Position numbers and translations under genes: made by a program. Source: Phycomyces blakesleeanus NRRL 1555(-) (Eukaryota; Mucoromycota; Mucoromycetes; Mucorales; Phycomycetaceae). From it: DNA of 64,000 nt. Below, piece after piece: positions 58,720 through 64,000 of this stretch (position 1 is its first letter; the number at the start of each line of letters is the position of its first letter). The notes under the pieces were generated by a model that ran no database searches, was not told the DNA's origin, and saw only the letters and a program-made list of their open reading frames with translations. The stretch is from positions 1,005,492 through 1,069,491 of the forward strand of contig NW_017265148.1 in the NCBI RefSeq assembly GCF_001638985.1. The letters are read 5' to 3'.

Positions 58720-59016
58720 ATTATTTTTATTAAGGAGATATTGCTGGCGATCTATAGATCATATAGCCTCCCAAGTACAAAAGAAAAAGATAAAAAAAAA
58801 GTCCAAAAGGATTACAAAAGACAAAAAAAATGAATAGAAGAGAAATAAACAATACTAAGCTAAAAGACTGAACCTGCTCTCCACTTTGCAGCTGTGTAAA
58901 AAGTTGTAACAGTGAAAGGGAGGAGACAGAATTGCAGATCTAGAAACATTTCATGAATGAGAAGACAAAAATAAGAAGAAAAGAAGTAAAAGAAAACAGA
59001 TATTAAATTATTAGAG
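58720..59016 (-). other. LINE B 3' UTR
   Basis: About 300 bp after the ORF2 stop, pyrimidine-rich on the element strand. No gene. Confidence 0.55.
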
Positions 59017-62000
59017 CTAGTGCCAGAGAGAATCATGATCAGTTTCATGTGTGTAGTTGCCATTAGGATTGCATAGCATGTCAATATGCCATAGTATTGT
59101 AAGAAGAGCTTTCCAATATAGAGGGCTTGGATGTGTAGACGAGATTGGTAGTACTGATATAGCAAAGTCAATGATGTTGTCTTCATCTGTGGGTGGTACT
59201 AGAAGTTGAGAGAACAGCTGAGATGGGATTGTGATGCAGAATTGGAGATGGCGTCTTGAAGTATGATCAAAGCCACATGCACACTCCTTTGGCTTACCAG
59301 GCAACCAGCCCATTCTCCAACGTACTAGACGGCCACGTTCTATGCGTGTAGCAGGAAGAAACAATACAGGATCAACTTCAAGAAGAGGGCGGCAAGCTTG
59401 GATGAGAATCTTAGTGTTGGTGAGATGAAAGTGAGCAAACTTTTCTTGTCTAAAAGACTCAAAGTGCTTGGATAGTTTTATGCGGCTGGAGCAATTAAGA
59501 TCAGGAGGAATGCTGGCAAAAAGAAGGTTTGTGTGAAGAGTGGATAGTGTTGATGCTTGGAGATGATGAGAATGGAGCAGAGAGAGAAGACAACCAGAAG
59601 GAAGAGTGTGTGCCCGAAGACAAAATTTTGTTTTGAGAATGTCAACGCGAAAAGCCATACTGGGCAGGTTGCAGATATGTTTCAAGACCGCAGTAGATGA
59701 AGTTGCATGGCCACCAACAATCATTCGCAAGCATTTATCTTGAATTTTCTCTAGAAGTAAAACATCTTTTTGCAAAAGACATGTGATTGCAAGACCATAC
59801 TCGAATTTTGGCCGTATAAAGGTTTTGAACAGACGTGAACTTAAGAGCAAACTGAAACCAGATCTACATGCACCAACAGCAGTAAGAGTTGCCATAGCAG
59901 CCAATGCTCCAGAACGACGATGAGTGACAACAGGCGGTCCAAAGATGCCTTTGTTATGGAAAGGTATACCCAAGTATATAAACTCATTTACTGCAGGAAG
60001 CAACTCGCCATACAGAGAGATAGTAAAACATGGTAAAGATCGTGAAGGAGGATAGAGTACAGCACATTTTGAAGGACTCCAACAGTAGCCAAGCTGGAAG
60101 GAGTGTTGGGCAGCAAGATCAAGCATACTCTGAACATCAGTGACAGAGCCAAAGATGGCAACATCATCAGCAAAAAGAAGACTGTTAATGGCAGTAGGCA
60201 AGTGAATGTGTCGAAAGTCATTCGCATCTGATGGGGCAAGAAGAGAATTGTAAGCATCCAATGAGGAAGGAGAGGTTGATGGGATATGTGTTAAGGTGAG
60301 TGGTGATGCAACTGTGCAGAGTATTGGTGGCAGGGAGTTGATATAGATTGAATACAAATGTGGACTGAGAATGGAACCTTGAAGGACGCCTGTGGTGGGA
60401 GAAAAAGAATGAGAAGAGAAGTTGCCAAGAAGAACAGATATAGAGACATCATCAAACATATTGACAAGAAGTCCAAATAAAGCTGGTGGTGTGTGACGTC
60501 TAGCAAGAGCATCTCAAATGACTCATCGGTCTACTGTATCATAAGCTGCCTTTATGTCTAAGAATGCAACAACAGGATAATGGTGATGGCGGTAGAAGTG
60601 TGCTTTCATGAGGTCATGCAGACAGAGAGCTTGGTCCATGGCACCACGTCTAGGATGGAAACCACCCTGAGCAACATCCAGAGGAGGGGAAAACTTGTGA
60701 AGCACTGGAGAAATACACATTTCCATCAGTTTTTGCACAACAGAAGTTAGTGAAATAAGTCAATAGTTAGCAGCAATTGATGGATCTCCCTTTTTGTAAA
60801 TGGGAAAAACTTGAGCCTGACGCCAAATAACAGGTACATATGACCATTGCCAACAGATGGTGAACAAGAGTGAGAGTAGTGGAGCAATTTGTGGTTGAAT
60901 TACTTTCAACATTTCTGCTCTGATGTGATCTGGGCCTGGTGCCTTGCAGTTAGGCATAAATTGCATGCATCCCTCTACCACTGAAGAAACAAATGGTGAG
61001 TTGGCAGAGGCAAAAGGCAGACTAGTACTGTGAAGAGGAGGAGGAGGACGCTGATCTGAGAGGATACTGCCACTGTATACAGATGCAAGATGCTCACACA
61101 TAATTGTTGCTGCTGTTGCTGGTCCATCACTATGTTGAAACATGTGCTGAGGCTGCTGTTGGCGTTTGAGTTGCTTGATCTTTGATGTTGCTTTGGAAAA
61201 GTCTTGTTCCATTGATTTGCAGAAAGCATGCCATGATTGGCGCTTAGATGATTGCACTTGATGTCGGAATTCTGCCTGCACTTTGAGATGCTTATCCCAC
61301 CAATGAATTCTGTCTGTACCACATGCACGGCACCATTTCTTGTAGCAGAAATTGCGGTGCTCTGCAGCTGCTTGAAGTACTGAATTCCAGAATTTTTTCC
61401 AGTGGGAAGGACGGGAAGGACGGTTGCCAATTGAGCTACTTAAAGAATTATAAATGAGTGAGTTGAATTCATCAGTTAGTGCATCAATTGGTGAACGTGA
61501 GAAAGGAGAGTGTTTGAAGGTCGATTGCAAAGTGGATTTGAGGTTGGTGGAATTAGTGACAAATGTGTGGGCATATAGTTTGAGAACATCAGGTTCTTGA
61601 AGTCGTGAGAGGTTCCATGTTTTGTGAGATGGTGGTGGTGCATGTGATGTTGGATTGATGGCATATGTAAATGAAAGTGAAAGCAGACGGTGGTCAGAGT
61701 TGAGTGAGAGGTCGGTATGAATGTTGAGAGTGGCATTGGTGAGGGACATATTAGTGATAAACAGATCAATGATACTGCTTATCTCCACATTTTGGCGGAA
61801 TGAAATGAATGTAGGTATGCATGGTGAGAGCTGGCCATTGACAACAGTAAGAGCACGTTCTTCTAACCATTGACAAAGAGCAAGACCTCGAGTGTTAGTA
61901 GCATAGTCACCAGTAAGTGAACCCAAACATAAATTAAAATCGCCACATATAATAGTGTCATTGGTCAAAGGAATGGATGAGAGAACTGCAAGAGCATCAT

Positions 62001-62337
62001 GGGTGGACATAGAGGGTGGTAAGTACAGGCATACAATTCTGAGGGAACCAATCTTGATGGCCAAAGCATAATTAGATGACATAGGAATCTGAGTGACAGG
62101 ATAAGGACAGGATGGAGAAATAAGAACAGAAACACCCATAGAACCTCTGTAGTTGCCAGCTACAGGTGAACCATAAAGATGAATCTGGGACCAAGAAGTG
62201 GGGAGACGAGATGGGGGGAGAAGCCATGTTTCAGTGATAAAAAGCATATGTAGAGAGTGACAGTGTTGAAGAACATCATAAATTGCACGAGGCTGCAGAC
62301 CATTAGCATTCCATAGTCCTAATGAGATTTCACTCAT
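59017..62337 (-). pseudogene. LINE B ORF2: endonuclease, reverse transcriptase, C-terminal zinc region; three TGA stops
   Basis: The start ATG overlaps the ORF1 stop (ATGA). One frame of about 1107 codons has TGA at 60760-60762, 60523-60525 and 60514-60516 and no indel. The APE part has LGLWNANGL, ITETWLL, IICGDFN and NSDHRLLSLS. The RT has KAPGPDHIRAEMLK, IYKKGDP, AFLDIKAAYDTVDR, GVLQGSILSP and LLFADDVAIFGS. The C-terminus has CACGFDHTSRRHLQFC, the Cys/His motif typical of LINE ORF2. One TGA replaces Arg in the usual NYRPISL box and another aligns with Trp in LINE A. Otherwise the gene is well preserved, so inactivation looks recent. Confidence 0.9.
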
Positions 62338-63245
62338 TCAGACATTGCAACAGAGATACGATGAGATGGTGATTGGAAATCATGAATACCAGCACCAGGA
62401 CCAGAAACAGAATGAACAGGAATATCTTCCTTAGAGATCCAGCCTTGATCACAAAAGAAATGACCAACAGAAACAGCAACATGAGGACAAAGATACTTGA
62501 GAGCCTTCAGACAACGATCAGAATGAAGTTCAGCAGCAACTTCTTCTAGCTCTGAATCAGAAAGAGACTTATATTTGGGATCTGCAATGTTTTTGGGATC
62601 CAAAGGGTCAAACGTGTCTAAGATCTCAATGGCAACTGTGGTCAGAGTGATCTGGAATTTCTCAGCATACTGGTTGTGAACTAGGATGCCAACTACATCC
62701 TTGGCAGGAAAATTGATATCCAAGATGTGGCCAGTATCAACACCAAGTGTTTTCAAAGAGTTGCGCACTTCTCTATGTGTGAGATGACGTGAACGTGGGA
62801 TATACACATATTGATATCCTTTGGGACCAGTGGGAATGGCAAACATTCTAGCAGAAGCAGTAACCTGGCAAACAGAAGGAGGTCTTGGAGTCTTGCGAAC
62901 AGAAAGAGCAGTAGGAACAACAACAGAGTTGTGAGCAGCAGCAGCAGTTGTAGCCCATGTAGAAGCCTTAGTGCCAGGCTCCTTGGGTGTGGTTGGTGCA
63001 GATGATGTTGATGCATTTGTTGTAATTTGGCAATTGCCCTGAGATGCTAATTGAGATCTGAGATCAGCAATTAGCTTTTCCGTATTAACTAATTGAGTAG
63101 TTAATCTAGCATTAGTTGCGGCAAGAGATTCAAGTTCATTGGTACGTTGTAGTAGTGACATGAATTGGGCCTGCATGTTCCCCAGAAATGAGGCGATATC
63201 GGGTGACATTCCCTGTATAATAGAGGATGGAACCAATGTTGACAT
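62334..63245 (-). CDS. LINE B ORF1 protein
   Basis: The ATG at 63245-63243 is chosen because MSTLVP aligns with MSQLLP of LINE A. About 303 aa, with a coiled coil (FMSLLQRTNELESLAATNARLTTQL), a Ser/Thr/Ala-rich linker and the conserved YVYIPRSRHLTHREVRNSL...VDTGHILDINFPAKDVVGILVHNQY domain. The stop overlaps the ORF2 start as ATGA. The frame is intact. The start is only 15 nt from the LINE's 5' edge, so any promoter would have to be internal or lie in the neighbouring tRNA gene. Confidence 0.85.
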   Translation of the reverse strand: MSTLVPSSIIQGMSPDIASFLGNMQAQFMSLLQRTNELESLAATNARLTTQLVNTEKLIADLRSQLASQGNCQITTNASTSSAPTTPKEPGTKASTWATTAAAAHNSVVVPTALSVRKTPRPPSVCQVTASARMFAIPTGPKGYQYVYIPRSRHLTHREVRNSLKTLGVDTGHILDINFPAKDVVGILVHNQYAEKFQITLTTVAIEILDTFDPLDPKNIADPKYKSLSDSELEEVAAELHSDRCLKALKYLCPHVAVSVGHFFCDQGWISKEDIPVHSVSGPGAGIHDFQSPSHRISVAMSE

Positions 63246-63261
63246 TTGAGATGGCAAAAAT

Positions 63262-63335
63262 GCCCGCTTAGCTCAGTTGGTTAGAGCGTGGTGCTAATAA
63301 CGCCAAGGCCACAGGTTCGACCCCTGTAGTGGGCA
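63262..63335 (+). tRNA. tRNA-Ile (anticodon AAT)
   Basis: The cloverleaf folds completely. The acceptor stem GCCCGCT/AGTGGGC has one G-T pair. The D-stem is GCTC/GAGC. The anticodon stem is TGGTG/CGCCA with loop CTAATAA (AAT at positions 34-36). The variable loop is AGGCC. The T-stem is ACAGG/CCTGT with loop TTCGACC. The discriminator base is A (63335), followed by the T5 Pol III terminator at 63336-63340. A- and B-box promoters are intact and there is no intron. This is a eukaryotic nuclear tRNA. The LINE B insertion upstream leaves it whole. Confidence 0.97.
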
Positions 63336-63340
63336 TTTTT
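63336..63340 (+). terminator. Pol III T-run terminator
   Basis: TTTTT directly after the tRNA discriminator base. Confidence 0.8.
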
Positions 63341-63399
63341 GGAATTTTGTCATTCCTGATCTGGGTTAGTCTTTCTTTTGTCAAGTTTTAAGAATCCTA

Positions 63400-64000
63400 G
63401 TTACCTTATTGGATCCTATGGTATTCCCCCAAGCTGCTCCCCGGCAACCCACTCCATAAGGGCCATGAGGGCTGGCCTAAATCCTAACTATGCCAGTTTG
63501 TCACAGAAGGCTCAAGTACAAATTAACCAACTGCAAGGGTTTTGTCCATCATGCGGACTTAACCTTACATCTCACGACACGAACTGAAGACAGCCATGCA
63601 ACGCCTGTGTAACATTCAAGGAGTGGTAAGATGTTGTGCGGATCATCACATTAAACAACATGCTTCACTGCTGGTTTTCAAGACCCTCTATACTTTTGGG
63701 TTTCAACCTTGCGGCAGTACTCCCCAGGTGGAGTGCTTTAATCTACATTTATAGACTGATTTAATAACCAATCTAAGGCACTCATCGTTTACGGTATGGA
63801 CTACACGGGTCTCTAATCCGTTTTGCTCCCCATACTTTCGTACCTCAGCGTCAGTGTTTAGTTAGAAAGAAGCCTTCGCCTTAAGCGGTCTTCCGAGGAT
63901 CAATAGATTCCATCCCTACTCTCGGAGTTCCTCTTTCCTCCATTACACTCTAGTTTCATAGTTACTGGAAAGCTCTTATTCATTTAGTTCGAGACCATCC
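63400..64000 (-). rRNA. rns: Mitochondrial-type small-subunit rRNA fragment (probable NUMT), runs off the window
   Basis: On the minus strand the sequence follows the 16S-like core from about E. coli position 600 to 1250. It contains GGCGAAGGC, CACTGACGCTGAGGTACG, GGGGAGCAAAACGGATTAGA, CCGTAAACGATGAGTGCC, GTTTAATGTGATGATCCG, TGCATGGCTGTCTTCAGTTC, GTGTCGTGAGATGT and CCTCATGGCCCTTATGG. The words AAGCATGTTGTTTAAT and CTTACCACTCCTTGAATG are typical of fungal mitochondrial rns. The usual GAATTGACGGGG is altered and the 3' region from about 63447 leftward diverges, so this copy is decayed. A nuclear insertion of mitochondrial DNA next to the tRNA is most likely. The left boundary is approximate. 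Confidence 0.75.

Larger units (their letters stand above)
58720..63260 (-). mobile_element. LINE B (APE-type non-LTR retrotransposon) inserted at tRNA-Ile
   Basis: Minus-strand element of about 4.54 kb. Its 5' end lies one base before the tRNA-Ile gene (63262) and its 3' end at the tRNA fragment 58697-58719. ORF1 begins 15 nt from the 5' edge, so the leader is truncated. ORF2 has three in-frame TGA codons. The 3' UTR (59016-58720) ends with an A-rich AATAAAAATAATC-like tail on the element strand. Confidence 0.85.

Noticed and set aside
19937..60762. UGA reassigned as Trp in this organism
   Set aside because: Some in-frame TGA codons replace Arg (NYRPISL box of LINE B), TAA and TAG stops also occur, and intact genes such as the CACTA-type transposase need no UGA decoding.
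63400..64000. Bacterial 16S rRNA or contamination
   Set aside because: The AAGCATGTTGTTTAAT and CTTACCACTCCTTGAATG words fit fungal mitochondrial rns better, and the fragment is joined to a eukaryotic tRNA. Only a database search could settle it.

Overview
This window looks like nuclear DNA of an early-diverging fungus, probably Mucoromycota. The reasons are AT-rich sequence, short GTAAG...YAG introns of about 50-80 nt, Ty3/gypsy chromoviruses with a C-terminal chromodomain, APE-type LINEs, Helitrons and CACTA-like (Transposase_21) DNA transposons. A eukaryotic tRNA-Ile(AAU) gene and a mitochondrial-type small-subunit rRNA fragment lie at the right end. The lineage is an inference. I recognise no host protein-coding gene with confidence: almost every coding region belongs to a mobile element, so this is a TE graveyard with a few possibly active copies.

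Layout. 1-4.2 kb: edge of a gag-like ORF, two solo LTRs with perfect 5-bp target duplications, and a free-standing HTH protein. 4.27-9.42 kb: a TA-flanked DD34E (IS630/Tc1-like) transposon with ~240-bp terminal inverted repeats, carrying a transposase split by a T8 run and an oppositely oriented HTH-only gene. 10.5-11.9 kb: LINE relic split by a solo LTR. 12.9-17.3 kb: CACTA-like transposase relic split by a Tc1-like element with perfect TIRs. 17.4-24.9 kb: two solo LTRs and a nearly intact chromovirus. 24.9-27.6 kb: Helitron relic. 27.8-28.0 kb: GC-rich palindrome cluster. 28.2-33.1 kb: opposite-strand Helitron, open except for one slip in an A8 run. 33.3-43.2 kb: a 288-bp inverted-repeat pair around a second CACTA relic, with a LINE endonuclease relic and a solo LTR. 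43.16-50.74 kb: CACTA-type element with an intact 4-exon transposase gene and a companion gene. 50.74-55.25 kb: 5'-truncated chromovirus with stops, joined to its 3' LTR. 55.25-63.26 kb: two LINEs in the same orientation, each with its 5' end at a tRNA-Ile 5' sequence. 63.26-63.34 kb: intact tRNA-Ile. 63.4-64.0 kb: antisense mitochondrial-type rns, probably a NUMT.

How the parts fit. The most striking signal is at the right end. A LINE of about 4.5 kb is flanked by the first ~16-23 nt of tRNA-Ile: a decayed copy on its left and the intact tRNA on its right. A second LINE abuts that same decayed copy. This looks like repeated, sequence-specific LINE insertion into the 5' part of a tRNA gene that leaves the tRNA whole. 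Other points are a Tf1/sushi-like self-priming signature in the intact chromovirus, A8/T8 slip sites that each need a -1 shift in two unrelated transposases, and an excess of TGA among inactivating stops. All calls come from reading the sequence and the supplied translations; no database search was run.
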